A DNA stretch of 64,000 bases. Origin: Tetragonia tetragonoides (taxonomy: Eukaryota > Streptophyta > Magnoliopsida > Caryophyllales > Aizoaceae). The translations under genes were made by a program, and so were the position numbers. Positions 11,601-24,239 of this stretch are shown piece after piece (positions within the stretch are counted from its first letter, which is position 1; each line of letters opens with the position of its first letter). The notes beneath the pieces were generated by a model, which was not told the origin of the DNA, ran no database searches, and saw only the letters and a list, made by a program, of their open reading frames with translations. Location: assembly GCA_038025085.1 (NCBI GenBank), contig CM076147.1, forward strand, positions 1,865,001 through 1,929,000, given 5' to 3'.

Positions 11601-11745
11601 GGCGATACCCCATTTTGTGATTCGCAAGATCACTATAGATAATTTCTGTCATATATGAGGTTTGAATTTATGAATGGTTCTTATAAACCATAACTTGTAC
11701 CTTTAAGGCTTTATTGTGAGTCACTTATCTTCAGGATAAGTACAT
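8620..11745 (-). repeat. Array of small hairpins with a shared loop
   Basis: At least twenty short inverted repeats centre on TTC(A/T)G, often within ACTTC(A/T)GG (plus strand; sense loop CWGAA). Stems differ but stay complementary. Examples: TTTATGGG/CCCATAAA at 11520-11543; ACTTATC/GATAAGT at 11723-11741; ATCATGA/TCATGAT at 11551-11572; TTAAGTG/CACTTAA at 10504-10527; CAAGC/GCTTG at 11134-11148; TGAAC/GTTCA at 10145-10159; TACAC/GTGTA at 9928-9942; GAGAA/TTCTC at 10696-10713; CTCAA/TTGAG at 8927-8944; ATGGT/ACCAT at 8753-8770 and 8796-8813. Sequence between hairpins is AT-rich and not repeated. Conserved loops with changing stems suggest selection on RNA folding, or spread of a hairpin-forming unit. 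Confidence 0.8.
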
Positions 11746-12978
11746 TGGATAATGAGTCGTCTGCGAGACTATTCATAAAAGATAAAAAAGCCTCCAAGAC
11801 TTGAAAATCATTGATCCCATAACATGAGTTCGTAACCTTTCTCTCACATAAATAATAAATTCAAGCATTATAATATTTAAACCTCTTTCTGGTTGCTTAA
11901 TAAAATTATATAGTCACCATCCATAAATTCAATGTAAGAGGAGTTCAATATAATAAAACTTAAAGAGTAAATTGTCGTTCTTTGACATCTGAAAAATACA
12001 ACACTCATATTCAAATAAAATGTCCGCAATGTCTATCATGAGTATATAAAAAAAAATTAAAAATTGATCAGAATCATGCTTCGCTTTGTATCAAATGCAA
12101 TATAGATCTGATTTGTTGGTCAAGCACATGAATAACAAAGTATTGATGCACAAACTAAGTGGAACAAATATCAATTGCTCTGCCAAGTGAAGACGGCTCT
12201 TGCTACGAACACTTGAGATAACAATAAACTAAGAAAGCAAAACATGGCTCATTATCATGATGATTAAAGAGAACAAGTTTGATATATATGATGATACCTA
12301 GTCAACGGGAGAGTATCAATTTGGTATTGATCTTTGTGTCCAGGTCAATAGCATGCAAATAATGCACAAAGAAAATATATATCTATACCCCACAAACAAT
12401 ACACATACAACTACTGTCAACATTGCATAAAACAATTGCGCCATCATCAATACATAGTGATTCTGTTGAGTCATGATATACATCATATCAACAAATTAGA
12501 TATCCATAGACATGTCTTATTACTATATAACATGTAAACAGATCGTAACTTGACGGCTATCACGAAAAAAAAATCAAATAACTTGTATCTTGTATGATAT
12601 TGATAAGTAGCTAAAATAATAATTTATAATTAAACATTACACATATCAGATCATCAAGATATTCATAAAGTAGTGGGAAAGAAAATACCAAATCAATCAT
12701 TTGAGATAATTAGGAATTCCATACCTTAGCGATTTGATCAATATCGTAGGAGAATAAAGAAAAAAAAAATTTATTCCCAATATGAGACCCGTGTGAAAAG
12801 TATAGAACATCCTTGGTTGCCAATCTTGCCATATGATAATGAATGATAATAAAATTCCCATCTTTAAACTGTTAGAATTTCGGCATAACGGATGTGTAGT
12901 GGACTCAATTTTAGATAACAATAATAATATTCACTAATTAAACATATGTGAATATATAATATGAGGGGGAACAATGGT

Positions 12979-13000
12979 GGTGAGCATTGCTATGCTCACC
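12979..13000 (-). other. Strong hairpin near the 5' LTR
   Basis: A perfect 9-bp stem GGTGAGCAT/ATGCTCACC encloses a 4-base loop. It lies about 390 bases inside the 5' LTR in the sense direction, in the leader region where retroelements often keep packaging or dimerisation structures. That role is inference. Confidence 0.6.
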
Positions 13001-13374
13001 CATGATAGCTCTGCAGACTATCTTCTCTTAATTCATTGTTATCTCCATTACATAATCTTCTCCTTATATACTATTTCTAACTCCTAAGAAATAGTGGTTC
13101 ATATTAATCTTAAGTTACAGCCACTGATAATGTAAGACTCTAAATGATTTACTATTTAGAGCTTACTAATTATAACTTCGATAATTTAAGTTTGTATTTT
13201 CCAACATAAACTAGTGCTGGTTTTTTTGGTCTCGGTAGTACACTTTGTTGTGGTAAAATAACCCAGAACAGTACTAGAAATTCTGGATAAACAATACTGC
13301 GAGGGTTGAGGCGTACATATCAAATACCATCTATGAGATTACCGAAGGTTGTAATTACTTGATAGCTAGGGTTA

Positions 13375-13393
13375 GAGACTGGTGCTGATAACG
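13375..13393 (-). promoter_or_regulatory. Primer-binding-site region
   Basis: Directly inside the 5' LTR on the minus strand, the sequence reads CGTTATCAGCACCAGTC. The position is right for a primer-binding site, but it is not the common initiator-Met form TGGTATCAGAGC. I cannot name the matching tRNA. Confidence 0.5.
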
Positions 13394-13601
13394 TGTTGTG
13401 AAACAACTAAAGTAATAGAGAGATAGAGAGTAAATGTGAGCAAGAAGTATCTGTATTATTCACATGAGGGATATATATAGAGTACAAGAGGGGCTAGGGT
13501 TTTGCTTGGAGAGCAAAAATCCTAGTACAGTATATGGTAAGTATCTAGGTACGGTATCTCTACAATATATTGTACATCCACATATAATATATTTCATAAC
13601 A
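13394..13601 (-). repeat. 5' LTR of the LARD-like element
   Basis: This 208-bp LTR is the partner of 7754-7961, with about seven differences. It is followed on the outside by the TCTGC target duplication. Confidence 0.9.
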
Positions 13602-13606
13602 TCTGC

Positions 13607-16140
<2,534 letters not shown>

Positions 16141-16149
16141 GTGCTTCTC

Positions 16150-16625
16150 ACCAAGCTCTGCTCAAGAATTTCTTTATCCGCATACAACGTCACTTCCATC
16201 CACTTTCAGCTCAAATATAATGTGTGAACTAATCTTACTAGGAGAACTACGTTGGTTTGGAAATTCATTTTGTTCCGAGAATGCCAAATATTAGCAACAA
16301 ATGAAATAGCCGTTGTATAAACATGCTTCTGCATTTGTCCCGTTTTCTGTTATCTTACTTAGCACCGAATGCCATTTAGATATTTGGGCCAATTCCTTAG
16401 ACAAAGTGAAGACAGAAAATCTGGAAGTTGTTGTATAACCTGTTCGATACATTGACAATCAAAGAACAAGTTGCTGCAGATCCTCTTTGTTGTCATCCTG
16501 ACAGAGAATGCAACTACCATCACTTACATGAACTCCCAAGTGAAACAAGTCTAGCCCTAGTCTGTAGCCAACCTTTGATAATTAAATACATGATACTGTT
16601 ATGCTTCCTGAATCCTGATATGCGT
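16150..16625 (-). pseudogene. Decayed LINE fragment (zf-RVT region)
   Basis: Minus-strand reading in shifting frames gives KGWLQTRARLVSLG, then GSCILCQDDNKEDLQQL followed by a shifted FDCQC, then SFVANIWHSRNKMNFQTN. This is the zinc-binding reverse transcriptase (zf-RVT) domain: CxxC, the H/L..LFFDC block, and the W.IW..RN motif before RNase H. Several frameshifts and stops are present. No RT or intact RNase H joins it, so it is a dead fragment of an L1-type LINE. Confidence 0.65.
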
Positions 16626-17150
16626 TGGTCTTCTTTTAAGCGTAATTATTGTTGGGAAAAGACAGTTGGTAATGCGGAAGTTAACATCTCTTCCTCTTTT
16701 GGTGAATTTGAATGGACAAGAGAAGTTACTATAAAAAATTGAAAAAAAAGTAGCAGAAACTTGCGGAGCATGGCACACACTGTTTTGCATCAATACTTCT
16801 TGTTAAAAGGATTAAGGATCAGCTCCTAGAGTCTGAAAACTCATGAAAAATTGATCAATTTTATGATGCTACATGCTACTCCACAAATGGACTCATTTGA
16901 GGTGTTTCGCTTTCACAATTATGTAGCTAAAGAATTTTCCAAAGCCATTTTGTAAGCAATGCTTTATTCTAGTATATTATCTTACTTGTCTACATTGATT
17001 GTACTTGATATGATATGTGAAAACATTTTACAACACACGAACAAATTGTGATAACTGGTCTTAAATCTTATCATTGTTCTCTGTTTGTAAGCAGCGTTTC
17101 AGGAGCAACAGAAATCCAAATACAACAATTGCTGAAGCCACTATTATTAG

Positions 17151-17329
17151 TATGAGAGAATATTGCAGATAATGGCTCACCCCAACTGGGAGCCTGACGT
17201 ATCATATATATAGAGAGATATATATAGAGAGATATACAGAGTCCAAAACCTAAACCGATTCAGTTCAAAACCTAAACCGATTCAGTTTCCTAAATAATAA
17301 ATACTTTACATATTTAATTTCCTCTATTA
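17151..17329 (-). repeat. 3' LTR of the Copia element
   Basis: 179 bp; on the minus strand it begins TAATAGAGG and ends TCTCTCATA. It contains two copies of CAAAACCTAAACCGATTCAG and an ATATATAGAGAG run. Confidence 0.85.
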
Positions 17330-19213
17330 CGCTCCCTCAAGCTGATCGGGGGGACGCACGAACAGATTGGACTTAAGAAAATGGAACTGCGGAGATGGAA
17401 GGGCCTTGGTCAAAATATCGGCAAGCTGAAATCTTGTAGGAATATACCGAACTACCAGATCACCATGAGCAACACGCTCACGAACAAAATGATAATCTAC
17501 CTTGACATGCTTGGAACGATCATGAAGAACAGGATTCGCCGTTAAGTATGTAGCACTGATGTTGTCACACAGAAGGCGAACCGGTTGATGAAGAACAAGA
17601 CCAATCTCAGCAAGAAGCTGACGAACCCAAGTAGTGTCAGCAACCGCATACGCAATTGCCCGATACTCTGTTTCAGTAGAGGATTTGGAAACTGTAGGCT
17701 GTTTCTTACTACGCCAGGAAACAAGATTATTTCCAAGAAATATAGCATACCCAGTCGTGGAACGAGAACTGTCTGGACATCCTGCCCAATTTGCATCAGA
17801 ATACGCCACCACAAGACTTGGAGAAGTAGACTTGCGGAAAAACAAGCCATGGTCACTAGTGCCCTGCAAATATCTGAAAATGCGCTGAACAGCACGCATG
17901 TGAGCAGTACGAGGAGCATGCATAAATTGACAAACCAGATTGACAGCAAAAGCAATATCAGGCCTCGTCATAGTTACATATTGCAAAGCACCTACCATAC
18001 TCCGATACGTAGAAGGATCTGCAAGTAATTCACCATCTGCAAGAGATAATGCCGTACGAGATACTAGAGGGGTGCGCACAGATTTAACCGTATGTAAGTG
18101 AAACTTGGTCAACAAGTCCTGAACATATTTCTGTTGGGTTAGGGAAATGCCTAAGGGAGTACGCACTACCTGAATACCAAGGAAATAGTGAAGATCTCCA
18201 AGATCCTTCATGGCGAATGTGGTGGAAAGTAATGTAATGAGATTGTAAACGAGAGTGGGGTCACTTCCTGTTAGTATTATATCGTCGACATAAAGAAGCA
18301 AAATAATAACAGAAGGACCCGAACGACAGATAAACATGGAGGAATCAGACACGCTGCAAATAAATCCATGAGACAAAAGAAAACTGCTAAAACGTTGAAA
18401 CCAAGCCCGAGGTGCCTGTTTAAGACCATATATCGACTTTTTGAGCCGACACACATGACTAGGGAATTGAGGATCAACAAAACCAGGGGCTTGGGTCATA
18501 TAGACCTCCTCTTGCAAATACCCATGTAGAAAAGCATTCTTAACGTCTAGTTGACGGATTGTCCAATCACATGTTAAAGCAAGGGAAAGAACAATTCTAA
18601 TAGTGGCAGGTTTAACAACAGGGCTAAAAGTCTCATGGAAATCAATGCCAGGCTTCTGACCATTCCCACATGCAACCAAACGTGCTTTCAACCTCTCAAC
18701 AGTCCCGTCAGAGTTATATTTAGTTTTGTAAACCCACTTACACAGAACCAAATTATTTGTTCTGTCAAAAGGTACCAAGTCCCAAGTATTGGTCGTAATA
18801 AATGCATTAAATTCCTCTGCCATAGCCTGTTTTCATCTGTCATCTGTCATAGCTTCTTTAAAATTACGAGGTTCCACAATTTTAGACACAGAACTAAAAG
18901 ACGTCAAGACACGAGGTTTGACAATACCAAATTTAGAACGTGTGTGCATATATGTTGCTTGCGTGGAAACCACGGGAGGTGGACACGACGCAGGAACAAG
19001 TGACAGAGATGTGGAACTCCTGAGTGGAGAGCTAGATAGCTCATGAGTAGGGGAGGGTGACTCAGCGAGCATAACAGGGGAAGGAGAACAAACAAGAGGA
19101 CTCGGAGCAGGGGAGACACGCACAGAAGACGGACTGGACACAACTCTGGTCGGGGGCTGATGAGACACAGGAGACATGAAAACACAAGCTGGCTTGAGAT
19201 ATACAGAGTCCAA
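17327..19213 (-). pseudogene. Copia pol remnant (RT and RNase H)
   Basis: The minus-strand frame runs from the deletion junction through a Ser/Pro-rich linker and EPRNFKEAM, meets one in-frame TGA at 18833-18835, and continues as a 498-codon frame from Met at 18823. That part holds the Copia RT: WVYKTK, LDVKNAFLHG (Asp93), SIYGLKQAPRAW and LLLYVDD (178-181). RNase H follows (YSDANWAG, SKSSTETEYRA) and then ADILTKALP. The TGA stands where Copia proteins carry Trp (R-W-K/R-x-A-M), so it looks like a single TGG-to-TGA change. The last codons run into the polypurine tract, and the stop TAA is the first three bases of the 3' LTR. The catalytic residues of RT and RNase H are intact, but without gag, protease or integrase it cannot move by itself. 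Confidence 0.88.
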
Positions 19214-19296
19214 AACCTAAACCGATTCAGTTCAAAACCTAAACCGATTCAGTTTCCTAAATAATAAATACTTTACATATTTAATTTCCTCTATTA
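19196..19296 (-). repeat. Truncated 5' LTR of the Copia element
   Basis: 101 bp, identical to 17229-17329. The internal side is cut at GAGATATA and fused directly to pol linker sequence. Confidence 0.85.
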
Positions 19297-19899
19297 ATTA
19301 GCCACATCCAGGTAACTCTCTTCCGCTTCTTAGTCAGAGGACAAAGTGGGAAGCTTTTATTATCTGATGAATCTGTATATCCTGTCACACACAGCCCTGG
19401 ATTACCCAAAAAGTTTTCTTCCAAACCTCCTTTAATAAACGGGACAGGAATTGGACCATGAAGATGATTATGTGATAAGTTAACAGTGTCCGGGAGTAAC
19501 TTGGATAGGCTCTCAGGGATATTCCCTGTCAACTGGTTGTTGGACAAATCAAGATCATTTAACAATTTTTGTGAGAGTGAATCTGGGATGGAAGAAGTGA
19601 AATTGTTGCTTTGTAATAGTAAGAGATTTAGCTTCTTTAAGTTGCCAAGTTCAGCAGGTATAGGGCCTGATAGAAGATTGTTGCTTAGATCAATTCAAAT
19701 GTTTGCACAAAAGAGTTTATGCTGTATCCACTAAAACATGTTAAAAGTCAGTGAAAAAGAAGTAAAAGAAAACAAAGAATGAATAAGTGCAGGAATAAGA
19801 TCCTCTTATGTAAATGGATGAATAAAACTGACTTATGCTAGTTTGTTCAGTTATCATTTATCAAAAACCAGGCCCACTAAAATAATGAAATTTGAAAGC

Positions 19900-20595
19900 A
19901 CTAAGATGATGAGCTCAGATACAAATGTGAAATTTTGAATGATTATATATTACGTCCTCTTTTGGTGCAATAAACTAGGAACCATACATTGCCATATTTG
20001 CCAAAAACAGGCTTTGTGTTTATTTGCTATTTGGAGTCTTAAATCCCGCAAGTCAAAAAGGATTTTCACATGTGATTCCTATTTCTTATGTCATTACTCT
20101 GCGTTTATATCACAATAATACTGAAAAGGGAAAATTTGAATTTGATGAATTTTGCCCCGTGTGCACGGTATAATACGATCTATGCATAATTTAAAAAAAG
20201 TAATGTGAAGTATTTACTCCAGTAATATTCAAAACATGGACTCAAAAAATATAATTTTTATGAAACTTTTATTTTTGATTATAGATTAAATTTTAAAATG
20301 AGAAATAATTTTGTATCCTATTATTTTAAGTGATTGGGAAATCTCTTTATTTGCCCAAAATGACAATGTAGAAATACACCTATCTTTATATGCTAATATT
20401 AATTTTATATTATATTAGTTTTTCTTTATCATTTAGTATAATTCTAATATTATTGTCATAAATTTTTAAAAGAACTTCTTTGACATGTAAAATTGACATT
20501 GCTTTAACCATGTACTTAACTACTGCTATCACCCCCCTCCAAAAAAATATAAAAAAATAGTGCTATGACAAACCACAATAGCTAGCTATTTTTAA
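19900..20595. other. Intergenic, AT-rich, nothing recognised
   Basis: AT-rich sequence beyond the 5'-flank-like part of LRR copy A. No open frame or element ends were seen before the MITE. Confidence 0.4.
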
Positions 20596-20888
20596 GATGA
20601 CGTTTGGTTGGGGGTAATGATCAAGGGGGTAATGGAATAAATTTATAGGCTAAAATAGTAAGGTGAAGTGGTGATGATGGTAATAATTAAAGGGGGTAAT
20701 AGAGAAAATGAAGGGAAATTGGGGAATATCATTACCCTAGGGAGAGGTGGGTTTCAATTATGCTCCAATTGGGGGTAATCATTACCCTCATCCTCACAAA
20801 ATCTAACCCCCACTACCTCACATACCTCCTAATTTAGATAAATTCATTCCATTACCCCCTTAATCATTACCACCAACCAAACGACCCC
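20596..20888. mobile_element. Tourist-like MITE
   Basis: 293 bp with long inverted ends: left CGTTTGGTTGGGGGTAATGA, right reads CGTTTGGTTGGTGGTAATGA on the other strand. TAA lies on both sides (20593-20595, 20889-20891). Non-coding; PIF/Harbinger-type by target site. Confidence 0.75.
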
Positions 20889-21068
20889 TAAAAGTAGTAT
20901 CTATAAAAATACCATATGGATAGAGAGGAAATTTGGATTTTATATTTCTATTTTCGTTTTTCATTCGCTCTATTAAAAGAGTTTTGCATTTTGATATTAC
21001 TTGTGGCTAGAAAAAGGGTGCTTTCTTACTAAACAATGGGAGCATAATAAGACAGAGTTTAGTAAAAG

Positions 21069-24000
21069 GTTATCTCTGAGGAGGATAATCGGCAGCTCAC
21101 TATGGAAATTAGTAAACAGGAAATTAAAGAAGCAATTTCTCAGATGAATCCGGCTAAGTCTCCAGGACCTGATGAGTTTGGAGCATGCTTTTTCCAGTCG
21201 GGTCAGAAGTGACAGAGGCTATCCAAACATTTTTTCATGGGAAGCGTATGCTTAAGGAAATTAATCATGCTTTTATTGCGCTTATTCCGAAAATTCATAT
21301 TCCGAAAACTGTTAACCATTTTAGGCCAATAAGTGTATGCAGCACTCTAACTAAAATAATTTCAAAAGTCCTTGTTAATAGACTTAGGCCCCTTCTTGAT
21401 AATCTTGTAAGTCCATTTGAAGGTGCCTTTATTTCGGGTAGGTCTATCCACGACAATATCCTCCTTACACACGAGATTATGAACATGTTTAAAAAGTCTA
21501 GAGCCAAAAAGGGATGGATTGCGATTAAACTTGATATGGAAAAGGCTTACGATAAACTTGAATGAGATTGTTTATTTGAATGTATAAAAAAAATGGGATT
21601 CTGTGACATTTGGATTCATTGGATTAAACAATGTGTTACTACAGTGTCTTACTCCGTATTAGTTAACGATGAACCGTCATCTCCATTTACAGCATCTCGG
21701 GGGCTGCGGCAAGGGAATCCCCTTTCCCCGTATTTATTCATTCTCTGCATGGATGTACTTGCTAGGAGAATCGCAGCTGAAAGCGCTAGGAGGCGGTCTA
21801 GCATTGGGATTAAAATTGCTCCTAGTGCGCCGATTATTCCAGGATTATTCTTTGCAGACGATAGTAATCTTTTCTGTAAAGCTACTAGGGAATCATGTTC
21901 TTCCCTCAAATCCATTTTACAAAAATTTTGTTCCTAATCAGGATAACTGGTCAATTTTCATAAATCTGCTATTGTTTGCTCTAAATATGTTCCAACCACT
22001 TCCCAACAGATGATTAACACTATTTTTAATATACCAATTAGAACTTCATTAGGAAAATATCTTGGATGTCCAGTTTTAGAAAAACAAGCTTCGCGTTCCA
22101 TTTTCGAGGAAATTGTCGGGAAAACTAGGTCCAGGATGAATGCGTGGGTAGCTAACTCAATCTAAAGCAGGCAGGGTCGCACTCATTCAAGCAAATTTAG
22201 AATCTATTCCGTCTCATACAATGCAATGCTTTTCTTTACCTAAATCTATTTGTCATGATCTAGATAAAATTTGTAGAGACTTTTTCTGGAAAAATTCGAG
22301 CAGTGATAAACATTTCCCTTTGATTGGTTGGGATAAAATTTGTCAGCCTAAGGTTTTAGGTGGCTTAGGCCTCCGAGTATATGAAGCAGTAAACCTGGCA
22401 TTTATTTGTATACTAGCTTGGAAAATCTTGTCGGAGCCGGAAAACATATAGGTCAAATCGGTTTCAGCCAAATACCTTGCACACACTAGTTTACTTGATT
22501 GTAAATTGGGTAGCTCTTGTTCTTGGGCTTGGAAGAAAATACTACATAGTAGGATTTTACTCTGTCAGGGTATCCGTTGGAAATGTGGTAACGGTGAATC
22601 TATCTCATTCTGGTCTGATAATTGGTGCTCGTCTAAGGCACTAGCAGAGCATATTGATATTTCTAGCTTCTCTAACGATATTCTTGGTCTGAGAGTTTGT
22701 GATGTTACAACTGAAGCTAGATGTTGGAATATTGCGCTTCTTAATACTGTTCTTCCTAATTCTGTTATTGATAAGATCTCTTGTATACCTGTTCCAGCTC
22801 ATGACATCGAGGATGATTTCTATTGGGGCCTCACAGGAAATAGAATATTTTCTACAAAGACTGCAACTTGGTTAGCCCATGGGCTTAACAAAGATGACTC
22901 TTATAAATGGCTTTTTTCTTGGATTTGGGCTCTTAATCTCTCGTATACCTATTCCAGCTCACGACATCGAGGATGATTTCTATTGGGGCCTCACAGGAAA
23001 TGGAATATTTTCTACAAAGACTGCAACTTGGTTAGCCCATGGGCTTAACAAAGATGACTCTTATAAATGGCTTTTTGCTTGGATTTGGGCTCTTAATCTC
23101 TTGTATACCTATTCCAGCTCAGGACATCGAGGATGATTTCTATTGGGGCCTCACAGAAAATGGAATATTTTCTACAAAGACCAACTTGGTTAGCCCATGG
23201 GCTTAACAAAGATGACTGTTATAAATGGCTTTTTGCTTTTTGGGCTCTTGATCTCCCTCCCAAAGTTGGCATGTTTGCTTGGCAGGTCTGTCATAAGTCG
23301 ATTGCTACTCGGGAAATACTTTCCCTAAGGGGCACTCAGCCCCAACTGTCCCCTTTGTGATTACGCGATGGAAGATATTGATCACCTTTTTGTTGAATGT
23401 CCCTCCTCTCAGAGTGTGTGGGATCAGGCCTATGCGTCGGTTTGGCTTGATTGCGTCCCTCCTAGTCATAATCTTCTTCCGTGGCTTGACTTCCTTCGGC
23501 ATACTAGGGATTGTTCGAATATAGATAAGGTAAAAGTGTTCATGCTTCTTTGGAGTATTTGGCACGAAAGGAATAGCGTTGTGTTTAGGGGTTCTACTTT
23601 TAACCCAATAGGTTGTTGGTTAAGAGGTAAGTCATGTTTTCTTGAATGGACAACTCGGACCTCTCATTCGAAATTTGACGTTAGTACTTCATCTTCTCCC
23701 CGCCCTAAAGTTCTGGACACTAAACTTGTTGTATGGTCAAAACCAGCACCAAACCATTTTAAGATTAACTTAGATGGATCAGTTTTGGATGGACAAGCTG
23801 CTTCGGCCTACGTTATCTGGAATGAGGGTGGTTCCCTTCTAGGTGATGGCGCTAAAGCCTTAGGTTAGTCCTCTATCTTGATTGCCGAAGCAACAGCCCT
23901 TAAGGACGCGGTCCGGAAAGCGGTTGGACTTGGCCACACATTAATCCATATAGAGGGTGACAATGTGGTTGTAATCCAAGCTATGAGAGGGGAAATTCAG

Positions 24001-24234
24001 ATACCTTGGCAGATCCATTCGCTCATTATTGACACTAGGCGTTTCTTAGCGCTCCTAGGGCTGGTAATTGTAGAACACATATATAGAGAAGGGAACAGGG
24101 CGGCAGATTGGATGTCTAAATTTGGCCACTCTTGTCAGCAAGAATGTTTTTGGACCTCTTCACTCGATCGTTCTTTTAGCAAAATCCTTTATGAAGATGT
24201 GTTAGGTGTTCACCTCGAGAGGAGGTCCTCCTAA
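21069..24234 (+). pseudogene. Decayed L1-type LINE: RT, zf-RVT, RNase H
   Basis: Conceptual translation with several frame changes gives the second ORF of a plant non-LTR element. The RT starts with ISQMNPAKSPGPDEFGA, then NHFRPISVCSTLTKIISK, GRSIHDNILLTHE, IKLDMEKAYDKLE, GLRQGNPLSPYLF and the catalytic LFFADDS (around 21850). The thumb and GGLGLR region, zf-RVT (HLFVECP, LLWSIWHERNSVVF) and RNase H (INLDGSVLDG, IAEATALKDAV, IEGDNVVVIQ, REGNRAADWM) follow. Frameshifts lie near 21180, 21935 and 22160, a TGA replaces Trp at 21563, and there are further stops. The endonuclease domain is absent and no poly(A) tail or target duplication was found. A ~160-bp segment before zf-RVT is tandemly triplicated (separate entry). 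Confidence 0.88.
22776..23250 (+). repeat. 160-bp tandem triplication inside the LINE
   Basis: Three head-to-tail copies (22776-22935, 22936-23095, 23096-23250) each encode the same segment (DIEDDFYWGL through FSTKT, TWLAHGLNKDD, YKWLF). Copies one and two have period 160; the third is about 155 because of small deletions. Other plant LINEs carry one such segment, so the extra copies arose here. Confidence 0.93.
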
Positions 24235-24239
24235 CGTAT

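Larger units (their letters stand above)
7754..13601 (-). mobile_element. Non-coding LTR retrotransposon (LARD-like)
   Basis: Two 208-bp LTRs in direct orientation bound a 5.43-kb interior. The 5-bp duplication TCTGC flanks it (7749-7753, 13602-13606). The LTRs run TG...CA on the minus strand. A purine tract AAGGGGGAG abuts the left LTR on the minus strand, which sets the polarity as minus. The LTRs differ at about 7 of 208 positions, nearly all transitions, so the insertion is not recent. No gag, protease, integrase or RT can be read in any frame, so it must rely on enzymes from another element. The interior instead carries four conserved modules next to the 3' LTR, then a long series of small hairpins, and a strong hairpin near the 5' LTR. 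Short LTRs and the 5-bp duplication suggest Copia kinship, but this is unproven. Confidence 0.9.
17151..19296 (-). mobile_element. Internally deleted Ty1/Copia retrotransposon
   Basis: The 3' LTR (17151-17329, 179 bp) and a shortened 5' LTR (19196-19296) are identical over their shared 101 bp. The 5-bp duplication ATTAG (17146-17150, 19297-19301) flanks the element. Order on the minus strand: partial 5' LTR, integrase-RT linker, RT, RNase H, 3' LTR. Gag, protease, integrase, primer-binding site and part of the 5' LTR are missing, lost by a deletion joined at GAGATATA. The LTR ends are TA...TA instead of TG...CA, a non-canonical type described mainly for plant Copia elements. Identical LTRs point to a recent insertion. 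It sits inside the transmembrane coding region of LRR copy A. Confidence 0.9.
17061..19735 (-). pseudogene. CEPR1/XIP1-like LRR gene fragment (copy A), Copia-split
   Basis: The C-terminal part of a CEPR1-like, kinase-less LRR protein lies in two pieces, 19302 up to about 19693 and 17061-17150. Joined through the 5-bp target site, the frame continues without a stop through the last LRRs, the capping segment (GNPGLCVTGY), a transmembrane stretch and the tail CLQTENNDKI. This tail matches the intact copy at 24760-26613, which ends CLSKENNDKI. Upstream, similarity to the intact gene breaks at about 19693 and jumps to sequence like its 5' flank (19700-19900 resembles 26685-26930). About 1.4 kb with the start codon, signal peptide and most LRRs is therefore deleted. 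The 3' flank (16985-17060) also resembles that of the intact gene. It cannot make the receptor, though the surviving frame is otherwise undamaged. Confidence 0.85.

Noticed and set aside
12697..12921. 74-codon minus-strand frame as a gag remnant in the LARD-like element
   Set aside because: No Gag or zinc-knuckle pattern. It is one of several chance frames in AT-rich sequence.
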